Origin: G039954875 sp047528275
GTDB taxonomy: Bacteria > Bacteroidota > Bacteroidia > Flavobacteriales > Blattabacteriaceae
DNA: 64,000 nucleotides
Direction: 5' to 3'
Assembly: GCA_047528275.1 (NCBI GenBank)
Contig: CP180023.1
Span: forward strand, 1,116,001 to 1,180,000
Positions within the stretch are counted from its first letter, which is position 1; each line of letters opens with the position of its first letter. The notes beneath the pieces were generated by a model. It was not told where the DNA came from, ran no database searches, and saw only the letters and a program-made list of their open reading frames with translations. Positions 20,544-30,214 of the stretch are shown here, one piece after another. Position numbers and translations under genes: made by a program.

Positions 20544-21605
20544 ATGATCAACATTTTAGTCACTGGAGGGTCTGGATTTATCGGTTCGCATCTTTGCAAA
20601 GCACTTCTTCAGGCTGGGCATCTTGTAATCAATGTAGACAATTTTGATGATTTTTACGATCATCGGATCAAGATCAAAAACACGTTAGAATCTGTAGGGA
20701 AAGATCATATTTCATTTGAATGGAGCGCTAATAAATTTAAAAATTTAGAAGCATTCTCCCAATTTTTCGATAAAAAAAATTACAAATTTTTTATTCAAGA
20801 CATCCGAGATCAAGAGGGGTTAGAACAAATCCTTGAACAAAATATCATCGATATCATTATACATTTAGCTGCATTGGCCGGTGTAGGGCCTTCCATAGAA
20901 AGACCTTTGGAATATGAGCAAGTCAATATAAGTGGTACGATGCATTTATTGGAGCTGTGTAAGAAATATAATATAAAAAAATTCATTGGTGCCTCCTCCT
21001 CATCTGTTTATGGAAATAATGAAAAAGTTCCATTTTCAGAAGAGGATTCAGTAGATAGGGCTATATCGCCTTATGGAGCTACAAAGAAATGTTGTGAAGT
21101 CATCGGACACGTTTATCACTATCTGTATAATATTGATGTGATCATGTTGCGATTTTTTACTGTTTATGGTCCTGGGCAACGGCCCGATCTAGCTATTCAC
21201 AAATTTGCCCGTTTGATTACTGAAGGTCAAGAAATTCCTTTTTTCGGAGACGGCACTACGGCTCGAGACTATACCTATGTCGATGATATCGTAGAGGGTA
21301 TTATGGGATCGCTTAACTATGTGATGAACCATGGGGAAATCTATGAAATCATCAACTTGGGTAACCATCAGCCCATTACACTAAATGAAATGGTGGGAAC
21401 TTTAGAAAATGCTCTCAAAATCAAAGCAAAAATCAATCTATTGCCATTGCCGACAGGAGATGTATTGACGACTTATGCAGATATTTCCAAAGCTCAACGC
21501 TTGATTGATTTTGCTCCAAAAACTGATTTTGAACAAGGAATTTGTAATTTCATCAATTGGTTTAGAGAAAAAGATGAGAAAGACAATATTATTCATCTTA
21601 CCTAA
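20544..21605 (+). CDS. NAD-dependent nucleotide-sugar epimerase, UDP-glucuronate 4-epimerase-like
   Basis: This is a 353-residue extended short-chain dehydrogenase. The NAD site is ILVTGGSGFIGSHLCKAL (4-21), the catalytic Ser is in GASSSSVYGN (about 149-158), and the YxxxK pair is in SPYGATKKCCE (about 175-185). LRFFTVYGPGQRPDLAIHKF and RDYTYVDDIVEGI are also present. The NFDDFYDHRIKIKN stretch after the glycine loop and the GQRPDLAIHKF block favour the UDP-glucuronate 4-epimerase branch over GalE. It would supply UDP-galacturonate or a related sugar for the polysaccharide. It lies 10 bases after asnB and overlaps the next glycosyltransferase start by 32 bases, so translation is probably coupled. 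Confidence 0.87.
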   Translation: MINILVTGGSGFIGSHLCKALLQAGHLVINVDNFDDFYDHRIKIKNTLESVGKDHISFEWSANKFKNLEAFSQFFDKKNYKFFIQDIRDQEGLEQILEQNIIDIIIHLAALAGVGPSIERPLEYEQVNISGTMHLLELCKKYNIKKFIGASSSSVYGNNEKVPFSEEDSVDRAISPYGATKKCCEVIGHVYHYLYNIDVIMLRFFTVYGPGQRPDLAIHKFARLITEGQEIPFFGDGTTARDYTYVDDIVEGIMGSLNYVMNHGEIYEIINLGNHQPITLNEMVGTLENALKIKAKINLLPLPTGDVLTTYADISKAQRLIDFAPKTDFEQGICNFINWFREKDEKDNIIHLT

Positions 21606-22656
21606 TCTTCGCGCTGGAGGAGCGGAAAAAGTTACTACTTTATTAGCCAACTATCTTGATAGGAAAAAATTTATCCCTAAGCTTTTATTATTTCAAAAAG
21701 AAGGTATTTATTTGAATATATTAAAGAATGATATAGAGATTATCGAAATCAGCGTCTCTAGGATAAGATATTCACTATTTAAAATATTGAAAACTATCAA
21801 AAAACTTCAACCTGATATCGTATTTTCTGGATTTGGAGAGCTTAATGCCTTTATTTCTCCTTGTTTACCATTTTTCAAAAGGATCAAATTCATCGCTCGA
21901 GAGACCAATGTGGTCAGTCAACATGTCAAACAAAAGAGGACACTGTTTTTTTATCGATTTTACAATAATTTTGATAAAATCATCGCACAATCTGACGATA
22001 TGAAAGAAGATTTAATCAAAAATCTGCGGATTAGGCCTGAAAAGATTGTCAAGATCAACAATCCTATAGATATGGATTTTATACAGGGGAAACTCAAAGA
22101 AAGAGGAAGACCAAAAGAATATTTCACAGAAAAGAAAAATTTCTTATCTGTTGGTTCATTGAACCATCGGAAAGGGTTTGATTTTCTCTTAAGAGTGTTT
22201 TCCCATCTAAGAAATCTGCCAGTACATTTGTTTATCATTGGGGAGGGCCCTGAAGAGAAAAAATTATTGAAAATGACTCAGAAGTTAAGCTTGCAAAATG
22301 TATCCTTTTTAGGTATACGTGCTAATCCATTTCTTTATATGAAATATGCTGATCTGTTTATACTCTCCTCTCGTTATGAGGGTTTTCCCAATGTTTTACT
22401 GGAGGCCAACGCCTGTGGTACGCCCGTAGTGGCAAATCATTGTAAGGGAGGGATAGATGAAATTATACAACTAGGGGTGAATGGCGAGTATGGACCCATA
22501 GAAGATGAAAAAGCTTTTTCCAATTTGATACTAAAAACATTGAATCGGAAAGATACGTATCACAATCTATCGCAGATCATACGAGAGAAATACCATGTGA
22601 CTAGAATCGTATCCTCATATGCTCAGGTTTTTGAATCTATTCTTCAGTACCAATAA
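21574..22656 (+). CDS. GT4-family glycosyltransferase
   Basis: The 360-residue frame counts from ATG 21574. The longer frame upstream overlaps the epimerase and adds no family-like sequence. Motifs are the start TILFILPNLRAGGAEKVTTL, the central ARETNVVSQHV and VKINNPIDMDFI. The donor domain has SVGSLNHRKGFDFLLRVFSH and LFIIGEGPEEKKL, and the C-terminal EX7E block is SRYEGFPNVLLEANACGTPV. It has no long G tract, unlike its two relatives in the cluster, and is only distantly related to them. It overlaps both neighbours (32 bases with the epimerase, one base with the next GT), which indicates an operon. The donor sugar is unknown. Confidence 0.88.
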   Translation: MRKTILFILPNLRAGGAEKVTTLLANYLDRKKFIPKLLLFQKEGIYLNILKNDIEIIEISVSRIRYSLFKILKTIKKLQPDIVFSGFGELNAFISPCLPFFKRIKFIARETNVVSQHVKQKRTLFFYRFYNNFDKIIAQSDDMKEDLIKNLRIRPEKIVKINNPIDMDFIQGKLKERGRPKEYFTEKKNFLSVGSLNHRKGFDFLLRVFSHLRNLPVHLFIIGEGPEEKKLLKMTQKLSLQNVSFLGIRANPFLYMKYADLFILSSRYEGFPNVLLEANACGTPVVANHCKGGIDEIIQLGVNGEYGPIEDEKAFSNLILKTLNRKDTYHNLSQIIREKYHVTRIVSSYAQVFESILQYQ

Positions 22657-23816
22657 TGATGAAAAAGAAAATCTTATTTAGAACAGGGACTTTGAGTGGG
22701 GGGGGGGGGGTAGAAAAATCATTACTAATGATCTTGAATCAGATGGATTTTTCAAAATATGAGATAGATCTCTTGTTAGATTATAATACCGATGCCTTTC
22801 TTGACTGCCTGCCCAAAGAAATCAAAGTGTATCGGCTTGTCAAAGGAAATCAATTTTCTTCTAAGCTCCTTATGAATGCATGGATAAGAAAAATTGTAAA
22901 ACGATTAAGGTCAGTGATCGGTGAAAATTCGTTGATGATTCGTTACATCTATAGTTCTATCCTAAAAAGTAAGTTATATGATATAGAGATAGGATTTATC
23001 CAGGACATCGTCCCACAACTGATCAAAAGTCCTTTACCGTCTAAAAAAATAGCTTGGGTCCACGTAGATCTTAAAAGGAGAATTCACGGAGTATATGAAA
23101 GCAAACAACTCCAAAAGATTATATCATCTTTCAAAAAAGTGGATGAAATAGTCAGTGTGTCTGAAGGAGCTCGAGAGGCTTTACTGTCATTATGGCTAGA
23201 GTTAAAAGAAAGAATACAAGTCATATACAATCCTATTGATCTGGAAGAGGTAATTGAAAAATCAAAAGAAAGAGATCCAAAAAAAAGAGATAAAAACTTA
23301 AGATTAATCGCTGTAGGCCGTTTGATGTGGCAAAAGGGATTTGATCGATTGATCAACGTATGTCACAAACTAAAAAAAGAGAATTTTGATTTTGAACTTT
23401 TTATATTAGGTGAAGGTCCTTTAAAAGGAAATTTGATTCAGCAAATCATTGAATTAGGTTTAGAAAGTCACGTAAAATTGTTAGGGTTCAAAGAAAATCC
23501 CTATCCATACATTCGTACAGCAGACGTATTTGTAATGTCGTCCTATGTCGAAGGATTTGCTTACGTGGTGTTAGAAGCTTTGATTTTAAATAAGGTTATT
23601 GTGTCCACGGATATTGCTGGGCCAAGAGAGTTGTTGAGAAATGGTGCATTGGGTCTGCTTGTAGAAAATTCAGAGGAAGGACTTTATGAGGGGTTGAAAA
23701 ATGTCCTATCGGACGATATTTTAAGAATGTCTTTTATGAAAAAAGAAAAAGATTTTGCTTTGTTTGATCCCAAAAAGGTTGTACGACAAATAGAAAATTT
23801 GATAGATGGTTTATAA
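22656..23816 (+). CDS. GT4-family glycosyltransferase (copy C) with poly-G tract
   Basis: This 386-residue GT-B enzyme is clearly paralogous to copy A at 16158: same start (KKILFRTGTLSGGGG, compare KKILFRIGSLQGGG), same KSPLPSKKIAWVHVDL, same QKGFDRLINVCHKLKKE, same EGFAYVVLEALILNKVIVST with the EX7E motif. Thirteen G in a row encode codons 15-19. This is one Gly more than copy A, as expected if whole-codon slippage has occurred. Its ATG overlaps the stop of the preceding gene (TAATG). The frame is intact here. Frame loss at the tract would truncate the protein near residue 20-30. Confidence 0.88.
   Translation: MMKKKILFRTGTLSGGGGVEKSLLMILNQMDFSKYEIDLLLDYNTDAFLDCLPKEIKVYRLVKGNQFSSKLLMNAWIRKIVKRLRSVIGENSLMIRYIYSSILKSKLYDIEIGFIQDIVPQLIKSPLPSKKIAWVHVDLKRRIHGVYESKQLQKIISSFKKVDEIVSVSEGAREALLSLWLELKERIQVIYNPIDLEEVIEKSKERDPKKRDKNLRLIAVGRLMWQKGFDRLINVCHKLKKENFDFELFILGEGPLKGNLIQQIIELGLESHVKLLGFKENPYPYIRTADVFVMSSYVEGFAYVVLEALILNKVIVSTDIAGPRELLRNGALGLLVENSEEGLYEGLKNVLSDDILRMSFMKKEKDFALFDPKKVVRQIENLIDGL
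22698..22710 (+). repeat. poly-G tract (13 G) inside a glycosyltransferase gene
   Basis: Thirteen G in a row at the same position in the protein as the 10-G tract at 16197. The two differ by exactly three bases, so both are in frame. A likely slippage site. Confidence 0.88.
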
Positions 23817-23834
23817 AAATTACCATTAACTGAT

Positions 23835-24842
23835 ATGAATACACCAAAAGTCAGTATTATCGTACCTGTATACAATGTCGAAAGATATTTGAAGAAATGT
23901 TTGGAATCATTAGTTCAACAAACATTATCTGATATAGAGATTATTGTAGTGAATGATGGTAGCATAGATGATTCTCAAAAGATCATCGATCAATATGCAA
24001 TATCCTATCCTGATTTGATCAAAACGTTTCAAAAAGTTAATGGTGGTCTTGGTGATGCTAGAAATTATGGGATAAAACACGCCAAAGGGGAATACTTATG
24101 CTTTGTAGACAGTGATGATTGGGTAGATCATCAAATGTTTGAAGAAATGTATGTTTTAGCTAAAAAGTATGATACAGATATTGCTGTTTGTGACATCTAT
24201 AAAGAAGATGAGACAGGGAAATTTTTGAAGAAAATAACACAAAGCTCTCATCTAGCAGAGTACATAGACTTACATAAAGATTTTTCAGTTTTTGGAGAGA
24301 TGTCATGTTCCGCTTGTAATAAGATGTTCAAACAAAGACTTTTTACAGATTTACGTTTTCCAGTAGGATTTCATTTTGAAGATATTGCAACTATCCCTAT
24401 TACCTTTTTACATGCTGATAAAATGGTAAAATTAAATGTACCCTATTATCATTACATCCACAGAAAAGGCTCTATAAGCAAGTCTTATACGGAAAAAGGA
24501 TTGGATGCTTTAAAGGCCATCAATACGATAGAAAAACAATTTTACATGAGTCAATATAAGGCTCATTCCTTTGAGATAAAAAGGTTTTTTATCTTTCAAG
24601 GTTATTATGGTTTTCTTTCTTATATAGCGTTTATTAAAGATAGAAAGGTTTTGGATAAAAGTATAGAAAAATTAAGATCTTTTAAAAAAGAAAAGAATCT
24701 TTCTATTTTAGACATTATTTTATATAAGAAAAATAATCGAAACTATTTTCTTTCATTGCCATTAAAAATTCAAATCTATTATCTGTTAAGTGGGTTGATC
24801 TTGGATTTGTTAAGAATCTTACCTACTTTTAATAGAAAATGA
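23835..24842 (+). CDS. GT2-family glycosyltransferase (GT-A fold)
   Basis: The 335-residue protein opens with the family signature VSIIVPVYNVERYLKKCLES (5-24) and IIVVNDGSIDDSQKIID (about 37-53). The metal-binding DxD is in FVDSDDWVD (about 94-102). The C-terminal 130 residues are basic with a hydrophobic segment near the end. Such enzymes transfer sugars to lipid-linked acceptors at the inner face of the membrane. It lies 18 bases after copy C. Its TGA stop is followed after 6 bases by the next ATG, in the same frame, which shows that TGA is read as stop in this organism. Confidence 0.9.
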   Translation: MNTPKVSIIVPVYNVERYLKKCLESLVQQTLSDIEIIVVNDGSIDDSQKIIDQYAISYPDLIKTFQKVNGGLGDARNYGIKHAKGEYLCFVDSDDWVDHQMFEEMYVLAKKYDTDIAVCDIYKEDETGKFLKKITQSSHLAEYIDLHKDFSVFGEMSCSACNKMFKQRLFTDLRFPVGFHFEDIATIPITFLHADKMVKLNVPYYHYIHRKGSISKSYTEKGLDALKAINTIEKQFYMSQYKAHSFEIKRFFIFQGYYGFLSYIAFIKDRKVLDKSIEKLRSFKKEKNLSILDIILYKKNNRNYFLSLPLKIQIYYLLSGLILDLLRILPTFNRK

Positions 24843-24848
24843 TCTTTT

Positions 24849-25928
24849 ATGGATATCATATATAATATCATATTGATTTTTATTTTTTTATTATCTTTTG
24901 CTGAAGTTTTATTCCTTAAAAGGAAAAAGAAATTTTTTTTTTACGGTATAGTCTTTGTCCTGATCTTTATTTCTGGATTTAGATACGAGGTGGGTTCTGA
25001 TTATAGTAGTTATAAAAATGCATTCTTTATCATACAGAATACGAACAAGCCAGGTGTAGAATGGGGTTATCATTATTTGAATAAGATCTTTGCATCTTTT
25101 CAGAATGGATTTATAGGTGTGTTTTTCACGATAGCATTTTTTGCTATATTATCCAAAGCTATAGCTATTTTTAAATACTCTCATTATCCTATTTTAGTTT
25201 TATTACTTTATTATGTGATTTATTACTTTAATGGGGATAGTGGTCAAATCAGGCAAAACCTGGCTATGGGCATATGTCTTTATGCTACGCAATATATTTT
25301 TGAAAAAAGATTTTTTAAATTTCTATTTGCCATCATCTTGGCAACTTCTTTTCATAACACAGCTATTATTTTTATTTTTTCTTACTTTATAGGTAATATC
25401 AAAAAGATCTCTAAAAATGCTTTATTTTTATCGTTTTTAATCGTGATGGGATTATCATTTACTGATGTTAAATATATTTTTAAACCCATTATAGAGTATT
25501 TTTCAGTCTTTGATTTAGATAAAAAATACATGTTATATGTAGATTCCAAAAAATATGGCCAAAGATATGATTTTACTTATGGTGATGTGACTAGGGTAAT
25601 ATTTTTCTTTCTGTTTACAATCAATATAAATAAAATGATAAAAGAGAATAAGAATATACAATTATTCTTTCTTCTTTATATGGTGTCTATTTTTCTGTAT
25701 TTTTTATTTAGGAGTAATGTGATTTTTGCCGTTAGATTAGGGCTATATTATAAAATTTTCGAAATTTTGATGATACCAGAATTGATTTATCTCTATAGAA
25801 AAAATATTAGGGTGAAGCTCACCTATACCTCTATTGCTTTAGTTTACGTTATTTTGTTATATTTAAGATTATGGAAATTAGGTAGCGGTAATTTTTTGAA
25901 TTATAAAAATTATATTTTTATGGAGTAG
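24849..25928 (+). CDS. EpsG/Wzy-like polysaccharide polymerase
   Basis: The 359-residue integral membrane protein has about ten hydrophobic helices. The N-terminal FISGFRYEVGSDYSSYKNAF (about 40-59) and the motif GDSGQIRQNLAMGICLYATQ (about 128-147) are typical of EpsG-family proteins. These occupy the polymerase (Wzy) position in exopolysaccharide clusters and link repeat units on the periplasmic side. Sequence conservation in the family is low, so the polymerase role is inferred from topology, these motifs and the lack of another Wzy candidate in the cluster. The frame is intact. The 276 bases that follow are AT-rich without a supported gene. Confidence 0.8.
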   Translation: MDIIYNIILIFIFLLSFAEVLFLKRKKKFFFYGIVFVLIFISGFRYEVGSDYSSYKNAFFIIQNTNKPGVEWGYHYLNKIFASFQNGFIGVFFTIAFFAILSKAIAIFKYSHYPILVLLLYYVIYYFNGDSGQIRQNLAMGICLYATQYIFEKRFFKFLFAIILATSFHNTAIIFIFSYFIGNIKKISKNALFLSFLIVMGLSFTDVKYIFKPIIEYFSVFDLDKKYMLYVDSKKYGQRYDFTYGDVTRVIFFFLFTININKMIKENKNIQLFFLLYMVSIFLYFLFRSNVIFAVRLGLYYKIFEILMIPELIYLYRKNIRVKLTYTSIALVYVILLYLRLWKLGSGNFLNYKNYIFME

Positions 25929-26204
25929 AGAGATTAAAAATTCAAGAAATTTTATATTTTTTCAATTTATAGAAATAAGAAATCACAAATTTTTGATTAT
26001 TAATTGATTAAATATTAGATAAACACTTATAATAGGGTAGATGATGAATATTGATTAGAGAAATTGTTTATCTAAGAATAAAATTAAAATACTCAAGGTA
26101 TAATATAATGTTTATAAAAATCATCTAGGGATAAATTGGTATAAATCTCTTTATTATTTATCACACAGATTCGTTGTTTAATTATTATTGACTAATTTTA
26201 GTAA

Positions 26205-27110
26205 ATGAGTGAAGATCGATTGTATATATTCTGTCCTGGATCAAGTAAAGAATTGATAAACAGTATTATAAAAGATTATAAAGATAAACTTTTTATCAAT
26301 CGTATTGAGAAAAACATTCCTATTCATAAAAAGGTACGTATCCTCTATCACAATTCATCTTTTTTAGAGAGAGAATATGAAGATTTTCTTTTGAAGAAAG
26401 TTGAAAAAGGACATAAAGTACAACCATTGGTTGATTTTCTTGACAAGAAAAATGATTACACAGACCTAGCTTTGGTCAATGGATCTTATTTTCTACGTAC
26501 TAAGCAGTTTTCTGTGCTGAATAAAAAAAGAAATTTTTTATTGAAACGGCTGATTGATATTATTCTTTCTCTTATCTTATTGGTCTTGCTCAGTCCTATA
26601 ATCTTGGTTACAGTTGTTCTTATACGGTTAGATTCAAAAGGGCTAGTGTTCTATTCTCAGAAAAGAATAGGATTATTTAATAAAGAATTTAAATTATTTA
26701 AGTTCAGATCGATGTTTATTGATGCTGAAGAGAATGGAGCTGTGTGGGCAAAGAAAAACGATAAAAGGATCACTAGGATAGGGAAATTCATCCGAAAAAT
26801 TCGTGTAGATGAATTACCACAATTGATCAATGTGCTTAAAGGAGAGATGTCATTGATCGGACCAAGGCCAGAGCGGGAAATATTTACACAAGAATTAAAG
26901 AAACATATTCCTTACTATGAATTCAGACATGCCGTAAAGCCAGGTATCACCGGTTGGGCTCAGGTGAAATATCCTTATGGAGCTTCTATTGAAGACGCCC
27001 AATGGAAACACAAGTACGACCTGTACTATATTAAGTATCAGAATCTGATGCTAGATTTGAAGATTATTTTTCTCACTATAAAAATTATTCTTTTTGGAAA
27101 AGGAAGATAA
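26205..27110 (+). CDS. initiating sugar transferase (bacterial sugar transferase family)
   Basis: The 301-residue protein has an N-terminal soluble part (1-108), a membrane hairpin or helix (LIDIILSLILLVLLSPIILV, about 112-131) and the catalytic domain. Key blocks are the arginine motif SQKRIGLFNKEFKLFKFRSM (about 151-170) and VDELPQLINVLKGEMSLIGP (about 199-218) followed by RPE. PGITGWAQVKYPYGASIEDA (about 242-261) is also present. The family moves a sugar-phosphate from a nucleotide sugar to undecaprenyl phosphate, starting repeat-unit synthesis. The single hydrophobic segment makes it more PglC/WcaJ-C-domain-like than the five-helix WbaP type. It starts a new transcription unit after a 276-base gap. 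A second enzyme of this kind at 32726 is dead, so this is the only working initiator in the window. Confidence 0.9.
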   Translation: MSEDRLYIFCPGSSKELINSIIKDYKDKLFINRIEKNIPIHKKVRILYHNSSFLEREYEDFLLKKVEKGHKVQPLVDFLDKKNDYTDLALVNGSYFLRTKQFSVLNKKRNFLLKRLIDIILSLILLVLLSPIILVTVVLIRLDSKGLVFYSQKRIGLFNKEFKLFKFRSMFIDAEENGAVWAKKNDKRITRIGKFIRKIRVDELPQLINVLKGEMSLIGPRPEREIFTQELKKHIPYYEFRHAVKPGITGWAQVKYPYGASIEDAQWKHKYDLYYIKYQNLMLDLKIIFLTIKIILFGKGR

Positions 27111-28205
27111 AAAAATATATATATCCCTTCCAAAGGTAGAGGCTAATGTATTCATCCATGTGAAAAAATATTTAGCTTTTGGATGAATATTACCTTATGG
27201 CCCATATCTTATTTTTTTTGAGTAAAAAATCAAAGCATATACGGGGTATCTCATTTGTTCGATTTTATCTCTTCAAATGTTGCTACCTTGCATTTGGCTT
27301 TACGTGCGTTGGGTATCAATAAAGATGATATAGTGTATTGTTCAAGTTTTTTTTTATTGCTTCGGTTAATCCAATCTTGTATGTTGGTGCTAGGCAAGTC
27401 TTTATTGATTCTAAATACGATACTTGGAATATGTATTCTGATGCATTGGGGAGAGCACTTACCCCAAAGACCAGTCCAAAAAAACAGTTTTCCATAAGCT
27501 GTAATCGTCGTACATGTTTATGGTATTCCGGGAATATAGATTAAATTATGACCATGTGCAAGTATTACAAAGTCCCTATTATTGAAGATGTAAGCAGAAG
27601 CCTTGGAATCTTATTTCGATGGGAAGGCTTTGGAAACGTTCGGCAACGTCGGTGTTTTTTCATTCAATGAAAATAAAATAGTCACTAATTCTACTGGAAG
27701 GACTATCATAATCAGTAGAAGTAAATACGATAAAAAAATGCGATATTTGGCCGCCCAGGACAAGAATGAGCTGTCATATTATCTTCATACTGATATGGAA
27801 TATAACTATAGAATGAGTCATATTTATGGGGGGGTATCGGGGTAGCTCAAATCGAGAAATTAGAATAAAAGGTGGTAACCAGAAGGGGAAATTTCCAATA
27901 TTTCCAGGTGGAAATACAAAAATTTTGTTCCGATATCCGTTTTCAAGAAGAATCTGATGGACGTTTTTTTTTCAATAGATGGTTGAGTTGTATTTTCAGC
28001 CCGATAAAAAGAGATAATTTCACAAGAATTCGTGAAGAATTGGTAAAAATTCAAATCGAAAGTCGGTCACTTTGGTATCCTTTGCATTTACAGCCTGTTT
28101 TTAAATGGGCTCATTGTTATCAAAAAAGAGAAACACAAATTGTCGGAAATTCTATTTCAAGATGGTCTTTATCTATCATCTGGTACGGTCATCACTCTCA
28201 TAAAG
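27108..28205 (+). pseudogene. DegT/DnrJ/EryC1-family sugar aminotransferase, decayed
   Basis: Ordered fragments are KIYISLPKVEANVFIHVKK (from 27112, normally K-x-SSPHMGGxE), VATLHLALRALGINKDDIVY (27279), ASVNPILYVGARQVFIDSK and YDTWNMYSDAL (27359), PIIEDVSRSL (27573), TFGNVGVFSFNENKIVTNST (27633), YLAAQDKNELSYYLHTDMEY and NYRMSHIYGG (27742-27830), then ESRSLWYPLHLQPVFKWA (28060). The PLP lysine region (SFNxNK) is still readable. Stops and frameshifts break it at least five times. Intact relatives transfer an amino group to a nucleotide keto-sugar. A run of seven G occurs at 27828-27834. Confidence 0.88.
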
Positions 28206-28224
28206 GGATATTTATTTTTGAAGA

Positions 28225-29350
28225 GATGATTGATCAAAGCTATTACAATCCATTTTCTATAGAAGAAGTATCCTTTTTATTGAGGAGAAAAGTCATTCCA
28301 ATGGATTGGAATACAATGGTAGAAAATAAATTGAAAGATAAGGTGATTTGGTTACCGGTGCAGATGGATCTATCGGGAGGCATTTCATCAAGACGGTCAT
28401 ACCTTATCGTCCTGCAAGAGTTATTGCACTGGATAATAAAGAAAAAGTACTTTTTAATCTAAAGATGAAGACTACTGTCCAAGATAAAGGAAACTCTATA
28501 GTGTATTTTTTAGAGGATATCAAAGATGTTCAAACTAGAAAGCGATTGTTTTCTTCTTATTGTCCACAAATCGTGTTTCATACAGAAACTTATAAGCATA
28601 TTTCTTTCATGTAGGTATATTTTTACGAAGCGATGAAAAATAATATATTAGGAACAAAAAAATTAACCGATATCGCTGTTGAAAATGGGGCAGAGCGATT
28701 CGTTTTCATCTCTACAGACAAATCCGTAAATCCTATTTCTATGATGGGAGCTAGAAAAAGGCTAGGAAAGTTCTATATATCGGATATGGATAAGATAGCT
28801 GATGGGTGTATAAAGTTTACCATCACTCGCTTTGGAGATGTATTTCACTTCATCGGATCGGTTGTTGATATTTTTTTATATCAATTGAGAAATGGTGAAA
28901 ATATCACCCTTACGAATCCTCAAGCAGAAAAATACTTTATGACCATCAATGATGCTAATGGTCTAATTCTAAAAAGTCTTTTTGATTTAAATCATAAAAA
29001 AGCTTGGCTTTACATCTTAAAAGTAGGAGATCCTATCAAGATAAAAGACTTGTCGAAAAGATTGATACATGAATTTTTTCAAAAAAAAAACAACAATAGA
29101 TCAGTTGATATTATTTATAGCGGCTTAGGTAGAGAAGAAAAGATTAAAGAATAATTTTATTATGAATGTGAAATTTTAAAGACCACAACTTACTCGTATA
29201 TTTTTGAGGTTCATATGCCCCCCTATGGAAAGTAAAAATATTTCTCTCATCACTCAAGCATTTATTCAGTTAGAAAAGAATGATTTCTCTATTAAAGCTT
29301 TAAATGCATTGATAGAACAAACCATCCCTGAATATTCACCCGTTTATTGA
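28225..29350 (+). pseudogene. CapD/FlaA1-type nucleotide-sugar dehydratase/epimerase, N-truncated and decayed
   Basis: Pieces cover the soluble half of the family: FSIEEVSFLLRRKVIPMDW (linker), MVTGADGSIGRHFIKTVIPY (NAD site, 28348), FLEDIKDVQTRKRLFSSYCP, VFHTETYKHISFM, KNNILGTKKLTDIAVENGAE (28636), RFVFISTDKSVNPISMMGAR, ITRFGDVFHFIGSVV and LIEQTIPEYSPVY at the end. The N-terminal membrane domain is gone. One frameshift precedes 28348, a stop falls at 28612, and further damage lies after 29150. The span 28633-29154 is still open and would encode 173 residues, but without the NAD site it cannot act. Confidence 0.87.
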
Positions 29351-29385
29351 TTTTATAATAATAATTGAACTTAAGAGAGAAATCA

Positions 29386-30195
29386 ATGAAAAAAAAAATT
29401 GTAAAAATCTTCAGTATAACCCTCGGTTTTAGTCTTTTTTGGTCATGTATATCGTTGAAAGAAATAAAGTATCTTCAAGGAGACTCTAAGCTTGAGTTGA
29501 GTCAAAACGGATATATTTCTAATCAAAAGGAAGAGTACAAACTCCAAATAGATGATATTTTATCTATTCAGATCATTGCCAGAGATCCCAATTTAGCAGC
29601 TTTATTTGGATCTCAGCTCACCCATACTAATGTCACACAAATCAATGAAGAGTCATTTTATATCAATGGATTGACCTTAAAATCCGATGGGAGCATAGAT
29701 ATCCCCGTAGTAGGTAAAATACAGGTGGTAAATTTAAACCTGGATCAAGCCCAGTCTGTTATTGAAAACAAGTTGTATTCCTTGTGTAAGAAAGATGCTA
29801 TTTTTGTAAAAATACAGCTGACAGGAATCAATTATGTCATTATAGGGGAAGTGAATAAGCCTGGTCGTTATGAGGTCTATAAAAACCAAGTTACGCTCTT
29901 GGATGCCATTGCGCAAGCCGGGGACCTACCTATAACGGCTGAAAGAAAAAAGATCAAGATCATACGGCAATATCCTGAAGGTAAGAAGATAATATCAGTA
30001 GATATCACTAAAGAGTCTATTCTCAACTCCCCTTATTATTACTTGCAACCTAATGATATTCTTATAGTAGATCCCAAACCTCAAAAGAGTTGGGGTATTG
30101 GTACCAATACCCTCAACACTGTAGGTACGCTTTTGGGTACAGCAGCAAATATTTTTGCTGTCATTATAAGTATTAATACTTTTTTAAAAAAATAG
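29386..30195 (+). CDS. polysaccharide export outer-membrane lipoprotein (Wza-like)
   Basis: The protein is 269 residues from ATG 29386, preferred over an upstream TTG because it begins a clean lipoprotein signal (MKKKIVKIFSITLGFSLFWS then Cys21). The polysaccharide-export domain follows: EEYKLQIDDILSIQIIARDP (about 50-69) and LKSDGSIDIPVVGKIQVVNL (about 104-123). A SLBB-like repeat reads VIIGEVNKPGRYEVYKNQVT and LLDAIAQAGDL (about 154-184). A C-terminal hydrophobic helix (ANIFAVIISINTFL) could cross the outer membrane, as in Wza. It forms the export channel with the Wzc-like kinase encoded 19 bases downstream. The frame is intact. Confidence 0.9.
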   Translation: MKKKIVKIFSITLGFSLFWSCISLKEIKYLQGDSKLELSQNGYISNQKEEYKLQIDDILSIQIIARDPNLAALFGSQLTHTNVTQINEESFYINGLTLKSDGSIDIPVVGKIQVVNLNLDQAQSVIENKLYSLCKKDAIFVKIQLTGINYVIIGEVNKPGRYEVYKNQVTLLDAIAQAGDLPITAERKKIKIIRQYPEGKKIISVDITKESILNSPYYYLQPNDILIVDPKPQKSWGIGTNTLNTVGTLLGTAANIFAVIISINTFLKK

Positions 30196-30214
30196 GATTC
30201 AATTTCTTATTAAA

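Noticed and set aside
27828..27834. Run of seven G in the DegT remnant as a third phase-variation tract
   Set aside because: The gene has many other stops and frameshifts, so switching here would have no effect.
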